A DNA stretch of 64,000 nucleotides from CALCHA01 sp035548175 (GCA_035548175.1 DASZTO010000002.1:1-64000), one strand, 5' to 3'. Positions 28,969-38,591 are shown, counted from the first letter of the stretch. Notes: a model not told the origin generated them from the letters alone. Program-made: numbers and translations.

Positions 28969-29020
28969 TCCCGGAAAAGTGCAACAAACAAAGTGCTACA
29001 AACCGGGAATTCTACAGGTG

Positions 29021-30199
29021 TCAGGGCAGATTTCCGAGGAACCCCGTCACTTTGGGAACATAGCGCGGATCGAAGCTCGGCGGCACCGCGGTATTGACCG
29101 TGCCGGTGCCGCCTAGGTTCATCGTGCCATCGACCAGCACCGTGCCCTGGAGGTTGTAGGTGCCGGTCTGCGTCCAGTTTCCGGTGACATACGAGGAGCC
29201 GTGAAGCGCGATGCCGGCGGATCCCGATCCGTTGCACACAACGTTTCCGTGAACCACCAGATTCATCTGCGCATAGGCGGCGTTGTAGGGATAGCTGCCG
29301 GTGAAATTGACGTCGCCGTCCATGATCAGCGTATCGTTGGCGGGATTGCTGGAGGACTTCACACCCACGCTGCCCACATATGAGGCGTCGCCCGCAAAGT
29401 GCACGGGTTTCCCGCCCGCCTTCGAAAAATCGATCACGTAGTGCCCGCTCGAATCGATCGTCAGTACCGTCATCATGTCCACGTAGGGCCCGGCCATCAG
29501 CGAGTTGTAAACGTCGATCGCTTTCATGGAAGGCGCGGCCAGAGTCGAGACGTTGCCGGTGGGCGCGTTCACGAAATACTTGCCCGAGCCCGACGGACCG
29601 GGATTGTTGTCCGTCACGCCCCCCTTGGCTTTCCAGTTGCCCGGCGCGCCTTTATTCGGCGGCGGCCCGGATGCCGGGGGATTCAGCGTGATGCTCCCCA
29701 GCGTTTCCACATCCCCCAGAATCGTCGCGCTCTCCTGCACGATCAGGTTGCCCTGCGACCAGAACTGCGGCGCATACGCCAGAACCCCCTGCGTGTCCGC
29801 CGACATGGTCGACGTTCCCGTGTAGCCCGTCTTCGTCGCCGTCGCCGTGAATTTCAGCGGATTGCCCAGCACGCCGGCCGCCATGCCGATGCTCGGCCCC
29901 ATGTCCGTGTAGGAAACCGCGCAGGTCCAGCCGTTCACCGTCACCGTCTGGTTCGCCGCCGGACGCCAGGTGGGATCCGCCCGCAATTTCACCACCGCCC
30001 AGTTCACCGCCGCATCGGCCGCCAGTTGCGCTTCATCGCACTGGCACCGCGCCGCCACCGCCGCGCTCTGCACGCTTGACGCCCACGCCATCGTCATCAC
30101 CAGCCCCGTCACCACCACCGACAGCACGATCATCAGCGACAGACCGCTCCCCCGACGCCGCCTCCCATCCCGCTCCCGGCCTGTCTGCGCGCCTGCCAT
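29021..30199 (-). CDS. Pilin-like membrane protein with repetitive beta-helix-like C-terminus
   Basis: The 392-residue protein begins with an Arg-rich leader and a single N-terminal hydrophobic helix (GSGLSLMIVLSVVVTGLVMTMAWA), followed by AAVNWAVVKLRADPTW, resembling PilX-type minor pilins. The remainder is Gly/Ser/Asn-rich with repeating short strands (VQESATILGDVETLGSITL; LIMDGDVNFTGSY; MNLVVHGNVVCNG; QGTVLVDGTMNLGG), which suggests a parallel beta-helix of bactofilin-like appearance. No catalytic motif is visible. AGGAG lies before the ATG. It is divergent from two prepilin-like genes across a 127-nt gap. Confidence 0.75.
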   Translation of the reverse strand: MAGAQTGRERDGRRRRGSGLSLMIVLSVVVTGLVMTMAWASSVQSAAVAARCQCDEAQLAADAAVNWAVVKLRADPTWRPAANQTVTVNGWTCAVSYTDMGPSIGMAAGVLGNPLKFTATATKTGYTGTSTMSADTQGVLAYAPQFWSQGNLIVQESATILGDVETLGSITLNPPASGPPPNKGAPGNWKAKGGVTDNNPGPSGSGKYFVNAPTGNVSTLAAPSMKAIDVYNSLMAGPYVDMMTVLTIDSSGHYVIDFSKAGGKPVHFAGDASYVGSVGVKSSSNPANDTLIMDGDVNFTGSYPYNAAYAQMNLVVHGNVVCNGSGSAGIALHGSSYVTGNWTQTGTYNLQGTVLVDGTMNLGGTGTVNTAVPPSFDPRYVPKVTGFLGNLP

Positions 30200-30326
30200 G
30201 AAGTTGCTCCTGGTGAGGACCCGTTTCTTCTCCACCAGATCGCATCGGCACGCCCTGCCGCCTCCTTTATCGCAATTTCCCCACCCCTGGGTAAAGCTGC
30301 CCCCTCCTGCGGGCGATAACAGCCAC
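30200..30326. promoter_or_regulatory. Divergent promoter region of the pilin-like locus
   Basis: This 127-nt gap holds the start regions of genes pointing both ways, so promoters for both must lie here or overlap the genes. I do not see a clear -35/-10 or sigma-54 element. The segment is unusually rich in C and T on the + strand. Confidence 0.5.
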
Positions 30327-30734
30327 ATGCGTCACCGCAACACATCTCCCCGCTCCCTCGGCTTTACCCTCATGGAAGCCATGCTCGCCCTGGTCACCCT
30401 CACGATTATCGGCGTGGGCGCGGGCGTCGGACTCCAATCCCTCGCCAAGGTCTCCTCCGGCGTCGAAGACCGCCTCTGGATTTCTTCCCAGCTTATTTCC
30501 GAAATCGAACAGCTCCGCGGCGTGCCCTATGCCTCCCTCGTCTCCGGCTCCACCGTCTCTGACGCCGATCGCAGCGGCAAAACCTACGCAATCAACTACG
30601 CCGTCCGTGAAATCGATCCCAACAACCCCACCAATACCCTCGCGGGCTCCGGCCTCAAGGAAGTGACCGTCACCATCACCTTGTCTGCCTCACCGTTGAC
30701 CACCCGTTCGGTAGTGACATGGCTCTATCAATGA
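30327..30734 (+). CDS. Type IV prepilin-like protein (PilV/GspI type)
   Basis: A 135-residue protein with a prepilin peptidase site, RSLGFTLMEAM, followed by the hydrophobic helix LALVTLTIIGVGAGVGL; the glutamate at +5 is present. The rest resembles a minor pseudopilin head (VEDRLWISSQLISEIEQLRG). It overlaps the next gene by 16 nt, and both probably form part of a type IV pilus or type II secretion minor-pilin complex. No ATPase, platform protein or peptidase gene is in the window. Confidence 0.85.
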   Translation: MRHRNTSPRSLGFTLMEAMLALVTLTIIGVGAGVGLQSLAKVSSGVEDRLWISSQLISEIEQLRGVPYASLVSGSTVSDADRSGKTYAINYAVREIDPNNPTNTLAGSGLKEVTVTITLSASPLTTRSVVTWLYQ

Positions 30735-31279
30735 CATCCCGGAATCGGCTGGGGCGTGCGATGACGCTCGTCGAGTTGATCGTCGCCCTCGTGGTGATGA
30801 GCATCGTCTCCACCGCCGCCTTTTCCGTCCTCTACGCCGCCACCGGCATGAACCGGTACACCCAGAGCCAGGATGCCGCACTCTGGGATGCGGAAATGGC
30901 CTGGCACCGGCTCCTTTCCAACGGCCGCGCCGCCCTCTCCACCACCTCCTTCCCCATCGCCGGCGCCAATCCCACCGTCACCACCGACGCCAACGGCCAG
31001 TCGCGCCTCACCCTCACCGTCCCGGATATCGCCAACTCCACCACCCGCACCGTCGTCTATTATTGCAGCGGCGCCTCCGCGCCCTACACCCTCATGGAAA
31101 ACGACCCCCGCTACAACGTCGGCGGCAACCCCTCCACCGTCGCCCACAACCTGCAGTCCTTCGCCGCCTCACTCACCACCACCAACGGCGAGCAAATCTG
31201 GATCGACCTGAGAATCGCCCCCCCCAACACCGGCTTCCTCATCCGCCGCCATATCTGCATTGACTGCCGGAACTTCTGA
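30719..31279 (+). CDS. Type IV prepilin-like protein (GspJ/PilW type)
   Basis: A 186-residue protein with prepilin site GRAMTLVELIVALVVMSIV, where alanine, not glycine, precedes the cleaved bond, then a soluble head (AEMAWHRLLSNGRAAL). Two cysteines near the C-terminus (HICIDC) could bridge. The ATG at 30719 overlaps the upstream prepilin gene by 16 nt; an internal ATG (AMTLVEL) lies within the cleavage site and cannot be the start. Confidence 0.8.
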   Translation: MALSMTSRNRLGRAMTLVELIVALVVMSIVSTAAFSVLYAATGMNRYTQSQDAALWDAEMAWHRLLSNGRAALSTTSFPIAGANPTVTTDANGQSRLTLTVPDIANSTTRTVVYYCSGASAPYTLMENDPRYNVGGNPSTVAHNLQSFAASLTTTNGEQIWIDLRIAPPNTGFLIRRHICIDCRNF

Positions 31280-31344
31280 TCCCGCCTGACAACCCGCCGC
31301 CCGCTGCTACAATGACCGCTTTGCGGCGCGATCGGAGGTCAGCA

Positions 31345-32544
31345 ATGGATCCTGCCCCGTTAAAAGCCAGATTTCAGCAGCTCTTTCCACAGGCCGATGC
31401 CTCCCGCATCATCGCCGTGCGCGCCCCAGGTCGCGTCAACCTCATCGGCGAGCATACCGACTACAACGACGGCTACGTGTGCCCGATGGCGATCGACCGC
31501 TCGACCCTGATCCTCGCATCCCCGCGTCCCGATGGCGTCGTCCGCATGCACTCCGGTTCCGCCAGGGCCGCGGGCGCCAAGACCCCCGGCGAAACGGTCG
31601 AGTTTTCCATCCTCGGCGAAGTGCCCCACTCCCCGCCCGCCTGGTCGTTGTATCCCAAGGGCGCCGCCGAAGCCATCCGCACGCGCGTCCCCGGGCTCAC
31701 CGTGGGCATGGATGCGCTGGTGGATTCCGACATCCCCCTTGGCGGCGGCCTCTCCTCCTCCGCCTCCTTTGAAGTCGCCACCGCCCTGACGCTGCTGACC
31801 CTCAACCACAAACAGCTGCCCCTCGAAGAACTCGCCCTCGCCTGCCAGTGGGCCGAGCACAATTACCCGCGCATGCCCTGCGGCATCATGGACCAGTTCA
31901 TTTCCGCCCTCGGTGAAAAGGGCCACGCCCTCCTGCTCGATTGCCGCTCGCGCCAGACCCGCCAGGTGCCGCTGGATGATCCCAGTCTCCGCGTGGTGAT
32001 CTCCAACTCCAACGTGAAGCATGACCTGGTGGCCGGGGAATACGCCGGTCGGCGGCACCAGTGCGAAGCGGCGCTCGCCTTCCTGCAGCGCAAAAACCCC
32101 AACATCAAATCCCTGCGCGACGCCTCCATCGACATGCTCGAAGATTCGCGCCTCGGCATGGACCCCACCGCCTTCCGCCGCGCACGCCATGTCATTACCG
32201 AAATCCAGCGCACCGTCGATTTCGCCGCCGCCCTGGAAAAACGCGACTATGACCGCTGCGGCAAACTCATGCTCGCATCGCACGCATCGCTCCGCGACGA
32301 CTACGCCGTCTCCTGCCTGGAACTCGATGCGCTGGTGGAAATCGCCCAGGACGTTCCCGGCGTGTTCGGGGCGCGCATGACCGGCGGGGGTTTCGGCGGC
32401 TGCATCGTCGCCCTGGCCCAGGCCTCGGCCGTCGAGCCGCTGACACGCGCCATCGCCCGGGAATATCCCAAACGCGCGGGAGGAAAAGAAGCTTCCACTT
32501 TTGCGACGGTGCCCTCCCAGGGAGCCCACCTGGAGCCCATCTGA
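31345..32544 (+). CDS. galK: Galactokinase
   Basis: Phosphorylates galactose in the Leloir pathway. The 399-residue protein is a GHMP kinase with the galactokinase signature GRVNLIGEHTDYNDGYV (29-45), the ATP-binding loop PLGGGLSSSASFEVATAL, and the C-terminal motif GARMTGGGFGGC. The start at 31345 has GGAGG 8 nt upstream. No other gal genes are in the window, although a hexose-6-phosphate mutarotase lies 12 kb away. Confidence 0.95.
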   Translation: MDPAPLKARFQQLFPQADASRIIAVRAPGRVNLIGEHTDYNDGYVCPMAIDRSTLILASPRPDGVVRMHSGSARAAGAKTPGETVEFSILGEVPHSPPAWSLYPKGAAEAIRTRVPGLTVGMDALVDSDIPLGGGLSSSASFEVATALTLLTLNHKQLPLEELALACQWAEHNYPRMPCGIMDQFISALGEKGHALLLDCRSRQTRQVPLDDPSLRVVISNSNVKHDLVAGEYAGRRHQCEAALAFLQRKNPNIKSLRDASIDMLEDSRLGMDPTAFRRARHVITEIQRTVDFAAALEKRDYDRCGKLMLASHASLRDDYAVSCLELDALVEIAQDVPGVFGARMTGGGFGGCIVALAQASAVEPLTRAIAREYPKRAGGKEASTFATVPSQGAHLEPI

Positions 32545-32630
32545 CGACGCGGGGGAGGGGGCTCGGGGGGGCGTCCGGCACGCCGGTCCGGCACTCCGTT
32601 TGCCGCTCTCCTGGGCAAAGGAGGTGTCGC

Positions 32631-33164
32631 ATGTCACGGAGCATGCCGGCGAGCCATTTTGACAAGGTCGAACAAATCACAAGAAAGGCGGACGACCCGC
32701 TGGCTGGATGCCCGGGGTGCCATCCTTTGGGAACCGCCATCGGCGCCGCCATCGGGGGCGTCATCGGTGCGGCGCTTCTCGCGCTGGCCATCGGGGCGTT
32801 TATTCCCCCCTTCTTCGCTGCCATCGCGGCATCTATCGGCGCCCTCGTCGGGGCCTTCGCCGGCACCTTCGCCGGCCGCCATGTCGCCGAATCGCTCAAC
32901 CCCAGCACCCAGGAGCATTACTTCCGCTCCCATTTCGCCACCCGTCCCTATGTCCATCCCGGCGATCACTTCGATGATTTCCGCGAGGCGTACGCTTTTG
33001 GCATCCTGACCCGCCAACAGCACGAGGCGGAAACCTTTGACGAAGCCGAGCCGACGCTGCATGTCCAGTGGGATCAGGAGCACCACCGGCTTCCCTGGGC
33101 GAAGGCGTGTCCCGCCGTGTGCGATGCCTGGGATCATCTCTCGCCGCACGATGCCGATCTGTAA
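32631..33164 (+). CDS. Glycine-zipper membrane-associated protein
   Basis: A 177-residue protein with a glycine-zipper double span (GTAIGAAIGGVIGAALLALAIGAF then AAIASIGALVGAFAGTFAGR, about 34-80). The soluble C-terminus has YFRSHFATRPYVHPGDHFDDFREAYAFG, a tryptophan/tyrosine-type motif seen in small stress-associated proteins across bacteria. AAAGGAGG lies before the ATG. Function is unknown. Confidence 0.7.
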   Translation: MSRSMPASHFDKVEQITRKADDPLAGCPGCHPLGTAIGAAIGGVIGAALLALAIGAFIPPFFAAIAASIGALVGAFAGTFAGRHVAESLNPSTQEHYFRSHFATRPYVHPGDHFDDFREAYAFGILTRQQHEAETFDEAEPTLHVQWDQEHHRLPWAKACPAVCDAWDHLSPHDADL

Positions 33165-33659
33165 GGCTGGGGGGGCTGCCGGTGGGGGGGTGGCGAAGGG
33201 GGTCGGGGTGGCTGATGGCCGGGGTGGGATGACCGCGGAAACGGTGCGCAGATACCCTATCTTTCACCGAAATACCCAAAATGGGGCAGGGTTGCCCAAA
33301 TGTCGCGGGGGGTGACTTCTCGCCGCGGCTCGGCATGCGATGCGCAAGCGGCATATCGACAAGCAGTTATGCATCTTGAAAAGCGGATAAGAAAGCTGCG
33401 GCTCGGCGCTGCCGGCGGACGATAACCGGGCAGTGACCGAGAAAGGGGCCAAAAGTCCCGTTGCAAATCACATTTTACAGGTCAGAATCTTGGTTACCTG
33501 TTCTCATCCGACTTTCAGGGTCGCCCGTCACACTCGCTGTTGGTTCGCCAGGACTTTCCCCCGGCGACAGCGCGGAGCCTGCGCGCACCTCCAGGGCACG
33601 CATGGCGCTTTCGACAGGTCCACTTCGTGCCGGCGGGTCCCGCATTAGAGGAGGCTTTC
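33165..33659. other. 495-nt intergenic region, no gene seen
   Basis: Between the glycine-zipper gene and the secreted propeller gene lies a segment of lower coding character and more A/T than its flanks (about 33355-33500). It contains inverted arms ACAGGT (33477) and ACCTGT (33496) and a strong GAGGAGG site just before the next start. It may be a long 5' leader. I compared it by eye with cyclic-di-GMP, cobalamin and similar riboswitch consensus elements and saw no match. Confidence 0.6.
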
Positions 33660-35450
33660 ATGTCCCACGCACGTCGCACCGTTCCCTCGCGCCGTTCTCG
33701 TATGCGCCGCACTTCCGCGGTCCGCCCGCTCGATCAGCTCGAAGCGCGCACCCTGTTCTCCATCACCTTCTATGCCCCCTTCGACGCCTTTTCCGCGCTC
33801 GCGGCGGATAACGCCGGAAACGTTTACGCCACCGTCGGAAGCACCGTCGAAAAGATCCACAAAAACACCGACGGTTCCCTCGACACCTCGCTCGTCGTCG
33901 ATGGCGGACAGGATGGGCCCGTCGGCGGCATCGTTTACAACGGCGTCACCAACAAGCTCTTTTTCGCCACCATCGACGGCCTGGCTTCCGTGAATACCGA
34001 CGGAACCGGCTTGACCCAGTACGATGTGAACGATCCCGTGTCCGGCCGGGCCGAGTTCGTCGCCACCCTCGCCGTCGGCTCCGACGGCTCCGTCTGGTTC
34101 GGAACCCTCGCCGATTCCGCCAACGGCGATCTCTTCTCCAGCACCGCCGTCCTCGGCCGCGTCACCGCCGATGGCACCCTCCAGTCCACCGACATTCCCT
34201 CGACCACCCAGGCAGTCGGCTACATTGCCGCCGCCTCCGACGGCTCCGTGTGGGTGACCAACAACGGCGACAACGACGGCTCGACCTTCAACGACAGCTC
34301 GATCAGCCACGTCACCGTCACCGCGGGCGGCGTCTTCTCCTTCACCGATTACAGCCTCCCCAATCCGCAGGACCCCGTTGGCGGCATCGCGGTCGCCGGC
34401 GACGGGTCGGTGTGGGTCCTCACCGACGGCGCTGTCCCCACCCTCAACATCCCCGCCACCGACGTCGACACCCTCGTCCATGTCACCTTCGACGCCGGCG
34501 GCGCTGCATCCACCTCCCAGGTGGCAATCCCCCATGACACCGGCGAAGGCAACACCGCTCCCAGCCAGCTCTCGATCGATTCCTCGGGCAACCTCTGGTT
34601 CGCCGAACTCGAACTTGACCAGAGCGGCGCTCCGGTCGGCGGCCGACTGTCCAACTACAACACCTCCACCGGCGTCTTCGACCGCGAGCTGCTGGCCAAT
34701 GGCGAGATTCCCATCACCACCAGCCCCGTCGCCATCGTCAACGGCGCCAACGGTCCCACCGATGTGTGGATCGGCGCTTATGACCCCACCACCTTCGACG
34801 GCAACCTGGTCGATGACGCCCTTCCCCAGGCCACCACCAGCTTCTCGGTCAACGGCCGTTCGCTGGCCGGCACCGAAGACGTGGCGCTGGCCGCGACCGT
34901 TCCCGGCGTGAGCACGCTGGCTGTCGGAACCTTCAGCGGTCCGGCGGGCAACTACACCGTGTCGATCGCGTGGAGCGACGGCACGACCTCGGCGGGCCAG
35001 ATTGTCACCGGCACTGACGGGCAGCAATACATCGCCCTGGCCGCCGGCGCCACCAAGACCTTCGCGACGCAGGGCCAGTACACGGGGACGATCAGCGTCT
35101 CCGATGGCACCACCACCCAGACCGCCGTCGCGACGATCAGCGTCGCGCCCGCCATCGTCGCCAGCCAGGGCGTCACCGTCTCTCCCATCATCGGCCGCCT
35201 CGTCCTCTCCGTGACCACCACCTTCACCTCCGCAATCGCCGAGCCCGCCAGCGCCTTCACCGTTACCATCGCCTGGGGCGACGGCACCACCACCAAGGGC
35301 CTGGTCGTCCGCAATCCCCTCAACACCACCCAGTATTACGTGATCGGCATCCACAACTACCGCTCCAGCGGCAGCTACACGATCACCACCACCATCCTGA
35401 ACGCCAGCCTGAATGAAACCGCCACCGGCACGGCCTTCATCCACGTCTGA
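33660..35450 (+). CDS. Secreted beta-propeller / Ig-like protein with planctomycete N-terminal motif
   Basis: A 596-residue exported protein. Its N-terminus is Arg-rich and contains VRPLDQLEARTLFSIT (about 21-36), the planctomycete extracellular motif (Pfam PF07595 type). Next comes a propeller region of NHL/streptogramin-lyase-like repeats (DNAGNVYATVG, GSDGSVWFGTL, ASDGSVWVTNNG, AGDGSVWVLTDG, DSSGNLWFAEL), then two PKD/Ig-like domains with IAWSDGTTS and IAWGDGTTTKG. No enzyme residues are evident. A likely role is cell-surface or matrix adhesion. GAGGAGG precedes the ATG and a strong terminator follows. Confidence 0.85.
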   Translation: MSHARRTVPSRRSRMRRTSAVRPLDQLEARTLFSITFYAPFDAFSALAADNAGNVYATVGSTVEKIHKNTDGSLDTSLVVDGGQDGPVGGIVYNGVTNKLFFATIDGLASVNTDGTGLTQYDVNDPVSGRAEFVATLAVGSDGSVWFGTLADSANGDLFSSTAVLGRVTADGTLQSTDIPSTTQAVGYIAAASDGSVWVTNNGDNDGSTFNDSSISHVTVTAGGVFSFTDYSLPNPQDPVGGIAVAGDGSVWVLTDGAVPTLNIPATDVDTLVHVTFDAGGAASTSQVAIPHDTGEGNTAPSQLSIDSSGNLWFAELELDQSGAPVGGRLSNYNTSTGVFDRELLANGEIPITTSPVAIVNGANGPTDVWIGAYDPTTFDGNLVDDALPQATTSFSVNGRSLAGTEDVALAATVPGVSTLAVGTFSGPAGNYTVSIAWSDGTTSAGQIVTGTDGQQYIALAAGATKTFATQGQYTGTISVSDGTTTQTAVATISVAPAIVASQGVTVSPIIGRLVLSVTTTFTSAIAEPASAFTVTIAWGDGTTTKGLVVRNPLNTTQYYVIGIHNYRSSGSYTITTTILNASLNETATGTAFIHV

Positions 35451-35479
35451 AACGCCCAGTCAATTCTGAATTGACCCGG

Positions 35480-35513
35480 GGCCGGCGATCCACCACGATC
35501 GCCGGCCCTTTTC
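35480..35513 (+). terminator. Intrinsic terminator of the propeller gene
   Basis: A perfect 12-bp stem (GGGCCGGCGATC / GATCGCCGGCCC) with loop CACCAC is followed by TTTT. Confidence 0.9.
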
Positions 35514-35586
35514 CTTGGCCGGTGCCAAACCCGCCCCGACCGGCGCCGGTGGCTGAAGCGGTGGGGGGGCGGTACAATCCGCCGCC

Positions 35587-36087
35587 ATGAAGCCGACCAG
35601 ATTTTTGTGCGTGAATTTCGCCGCCGGCGCGGTCCTGCTGACGGGCCTGGGCGGATGCGTCGAGCGGAAGATCACGATCGGCAGCGGTCCCCCGGGAGCG
35701 CTGGTGTACCTCAATGATGTGGAAGTGGGCCGGACGCCCGTGACCGTGCCCTTCACCTGGTATGGCGACTATGACATTCGCATGCGCCTGGATCGCGAGG
35801 AGGGCCAGGGAGCCGATCGCAAGACGGTGGAGTATTACCTGCACACGCACGAGCGTGCGCGGGCGCCCTGGTTTCAGTGGCTCGGGGTGGACTTGTTTGC
35901 CGAGATCCTGCCGTTCCAGTTCAAGGACGACAAGGTGTGGGCGTTCAATCTGGAGCGGGTCCAGCAGCCGTCGGATGCGGACCTGATCCAGCGGGCGGAG
36001 CAGCTCAAAGGCCAGCTGGACGCTCCCGCGGAGCTACAGAACCAGAAGAAAAAGGCGGGGTCCGGCGCGATGACACGTCCTAAGTAG
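35587..36087 (+). CDS. PEGA-domain lipoprotein
   Basis: A 166-residue protein with a lipoprotein signal peptide (lipobox LGGC, Cys24). The mature part opens with a PEGA-type fold (ITIGSGPPGALVYLNDVEVG, TPVTVPFTWYGDYDIR), typical of surface-layer-associated modules. The C-terminal 40 residues are charged and probably helical. It could be an outer- or inner-membrane lipoprotein; its partner is unknown. It precedes the pgpH run by about 180 nt. Confidence 0.82.
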   Translation: MKPTRFLCVNFAAGAVLLTGLGGCVERKITIGSGPPGALVYLNDVEVGRTPVTVPFTWYGDYDIRMRLDREEGQGADRKTVEYYLHTHERARAPWFQWLGVDLFAEILPFQFKDDKVWAFNLERVQQPSDADLIQRAEQLKGQLDAPAELQNQKKKAGSGAMTRPK

Positions 36088-36269
36088 CTGTCCATGCAAA
36101 TGTTGCGTTCTGAATGGCGAAGCCCTCCCGGGGTTGGTGGGGGGGAACCCAGCGCGTACAATAACAAGGTCCGCGGGCGGCGATCCCCGGCCCGGCCACG
36201 CCGGCGCCGGAAGCCGCCCCCGGTGGCATCGCGACAGTGGAGAGCGCTGGGCGTCTTGGCGCAGCAGGT

Positions 36270-38591
36270 ATGTGGTTTCGCAAAGCCAGTCCGCGCAGGC
36301 AGGCCATCCGCGAGGATGTGGCCGAGGCGGAAAATATCGGCAAGCAGCGGGGCGGAAAGCCGCCGATCCGCGCCACGCCCCTGCTGGTGATCGGGGCCGT
36401 CTTTTTCCTCGTGGCCGCGCTGCTGCAGTTCTGGCCGGGGGAACTGGTCGCTTATCAGGTGGGGGAGCGGCCGGGGGTGGATGTCGTCTCGCCGGTGCGT
36501 TTCACCGTCGAAAGCGATATCCAGCTGGAAGAAGCGCGGAAGAACGCCCGCGAGTACAGCCCCCCGGTGATTACCGCCCAGCAGTCCGCCTTCGATCACC
36601 TCCACAACCAGCTCTTCTCGCTCAAGCAGGACGTCCAGGGAGCCGCCACCGTCGGCGACCTGCCCGAAGATGTTCGGGCGCGCTTTCCCGGACTCAATGA
36701 AGCCACGCTGCGCCAGCTCCAGGCGATGGACCAGACCAGCTACGCCAGCATGATCCGGTCGCTGGTCTACACCGGACTCACCTATTGGCCCCTCGTGACG
36801 CCGGCGGACTATGACCGCATGCGCAAGCAACGCTCGACGCAGGTCGCCCTGGCCGGAGTGAACGGCCAACTCACGGACAAGGAAGGCCGGCTGTCGCTGG
36901 TCGAGTACCGCAACGTCCTGGTGACCGGGAGTATCAGCAACCAGCAGCGGCGGGCCCTGATGGAAACGGTCGAAGGCGAGCTCCCCCACGTCGTGGCCGA
37001 GCTGGTCACGGCCTATCTGGTCAGCCAGGATCAGCCCACATTCCGATTCGATCCCCCGTTGACCACGCAGCTTGGCGAGCAGGAGGCCGCGCTCCGCGTC
37101 CCGGGCAGCCGCACCTATGAACCGCAGCAGATTCTCGCCCCGCGCGGCAAACCAATCACCGCGGAACAGTTGTATCTCATCGGCCGCGCGCAGGCGGAGG
37201 TGCGGTCGATCGAGGAGCAGGAGCATCCCCTCCTGTTCTGGCTCGGCCGGCTGGGCCTCCTGGCGACCGTCGGCATCCTGACCGCCGCGGGCGTGCTCTA
37301 CGTGGTACGGATGAACGCGGCCGTGCGCTCCGTCGGACGCGGGTGGGCCGTCTGTACCCTGCTGCTGGCCATGCTGATAGTCTCCCGCGCGGCGGTGGGC
37401 TATTTCCCGCAGTCGCTCTACCTGAGCGGGATCGCCCCGACGCTGCTGACCGCCATCATCCTGGTCATCGCCTACAACCAGCGCTTCGCCCTGGGCATGG
37501 CGGCGCTCCATGGCCTGCTGGTAACCCTGACCCTCCGCCAGGGATTCGATTTCTATCTCTCGCTGCTCACCGGCGTCGCGGTCCTGAGCTTCGGCCTCAA
37601 CGAAATCCGCACCCGCGGCAAGTTGATCGAGATGGGCGCCTTCGCCGCGGCCGCCATGTTCTTCGCCGTCCTCGCCCTGGGCCTCTCTCGCGTGCTCTGG
37701 AGCACCGGGCCCGGATGGTCGGTCACGCCCGACATGACCATCGTGCTGCGCAACTCCCTCTGGGCCACCGCCGGCGGAATGGGCGTCGCGATGGTGGCGC
37801 TGGCGGCCCTGCCCTCGATCGAGCGCATGTTCCGCATCACCACCGCGATGACCCTCCTGGAATTGTGCGACGCCAATAAACCCCTGCTGCGCCGCTTGAG
37901 TCAGGAAGCCCCCGGCACGTTCAACCACTCCCTCACCGTCGGCATCATCGCCGAGGCCGCCGGCAACGCCATCGGCGCCAACGGCCTCTTGTGCCGCGTC
38001 GGGGCCTACTACCACGACGTCGGCAAGCTCAGCAAGCCGCTCTATTTCATCGAGAATCAGCGCAGCGGCGGGCCCAACCGTCACGACAAGCTCTCGCCGG
38101 CGATGAGCCTGCTGATCATCGTGGGCCACGTCAAAGACGGCGTCGAGCTGGCGCGCGAGTATGCCCTCCCCTGGATCGTCCATCAGTTCATCGAGCAGCA
38201 TCACGGCACCACCCTCGTGGAATATTTCTTCCACGCCGCGCGCAAGAAGGCCGAAGAGGGCGAGGGCGTCGTGGTCTCCGATTCCGAATTCCGCTATCCC
38301 GGACCCAAGCCCCAGACGCGCGAGGCCGCGATCGTCATGATCTGCGACGGGTGCGAATCGGCGGTGCGCGCCATCGACGAGCCCACGGCCGGCCGCATCG
38401 AGTCCGCGGTGCACGGAATCATTATGAAGCGGCTGATGGATGGTCAGTTCAACGAGTGCGACCTGACCCTGCGGGATTTGTCGCGCATCGAAGAGACGCT
38501 CACACGCACCCTCGCGGCGGTCCACCACGGTCGAGTGGCCTATCCGACGGCGGTCGAGAACGCCCCCCTGGGCGCCGCGCGGCCGGCATGA
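36270..38591 (+). CDS. pgpH: Membrane HD phosphohydrolase, PgpH-like (7TMR-HD)
   Basis: A cyclic-di-AMP phosphodiesterase family protein, 773 residues. It has an N-terminal membrane span, an extracellular 7TMR-HDED domain (about 65-320), a multi-span membrane block (about 330-520) and a cytoplasmic HD domain with FNHSLTVGIIAEAA, VGAYYHDVGKLSKP (HD pair near 582) and LPWIVHQFIEQHHGTT. The order pgpH-ybeY with a following membrane gene recurs in Firmicutes and many other phyla. The start is uncertain: ATG 36270 is chosen, 36237 is possible. Cyclic-di-AMP synthesis genes are not in the window. Confidence 0.9.
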   Translation: MWFRKASPRRQAIREDVAEAENIGKQRGGKPPIRATPLLVIGAVFFLVAALLQFWPGELVAYQVGERPGVDVVSPVRFTVESDIQLEEARKNAREYSPPVITAQQSAFDHLHNQLFSLKQDVQGAATVGDLPEDVRARFPGLNEATLRQLQAMDQTSYASMIRSLVYTGLTYWPLVTPADYDRMRKQRSTQVALAGVNGQLTDKEGRLSLVEYRNVLVTGSISNQQRRALMETVEGELPHVVAELVTAYLVSQDQPTFRFDPPLTTQLGEQEAALRVPGSRTYEPQQILAPRGKPITAEQLYLIGRAQAEVRSIEEQEHPLLFWLGRLGLLATVGILTAAGVLYVVRMNAAVRSVGRGWAVCTLLLAMLIVSRAAVGYFPQSLYLSGIAPTLLTAIILVIAYNQRFALGMAALHGLLVTLTLRQGFDFYLSLLTGVAVLSFGLNEIRTRGKLIEMGAFAAAAMFFAVLALGLSRVLWSTGPGWSVTPDMTIVLRNSLWATAGGMGVAMVALAALPSIERMFRITTAMTLLELCDANKPLLRRLSQEAPGTFNHSLTVGIIAEAAGNAIGANGLLCRVGAYYHDVGKLSKPLYFIENQRSGGPNRHDKLSPAMSLLIIVGHVKDGVELAREYALPWIVHQFIEQHHGTTLVEYFFHAARKKAEEGEGVVVSDSEFRYPGPKPQTREAAIVMICDGCESAVRAIDEPTAGRIESAVHGIIMKRLMDGQFNECDLTLRDLSRIEETLTRTLAAVHHGRVAYPTAVENAPLGAARPA

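Noticed and set aside
33165..33659. Possible riboswitch in the leader of the propeller gene
   Set aside because: I saw no match to the consensus cores of the common classes; only a short inverted repeat is visible.
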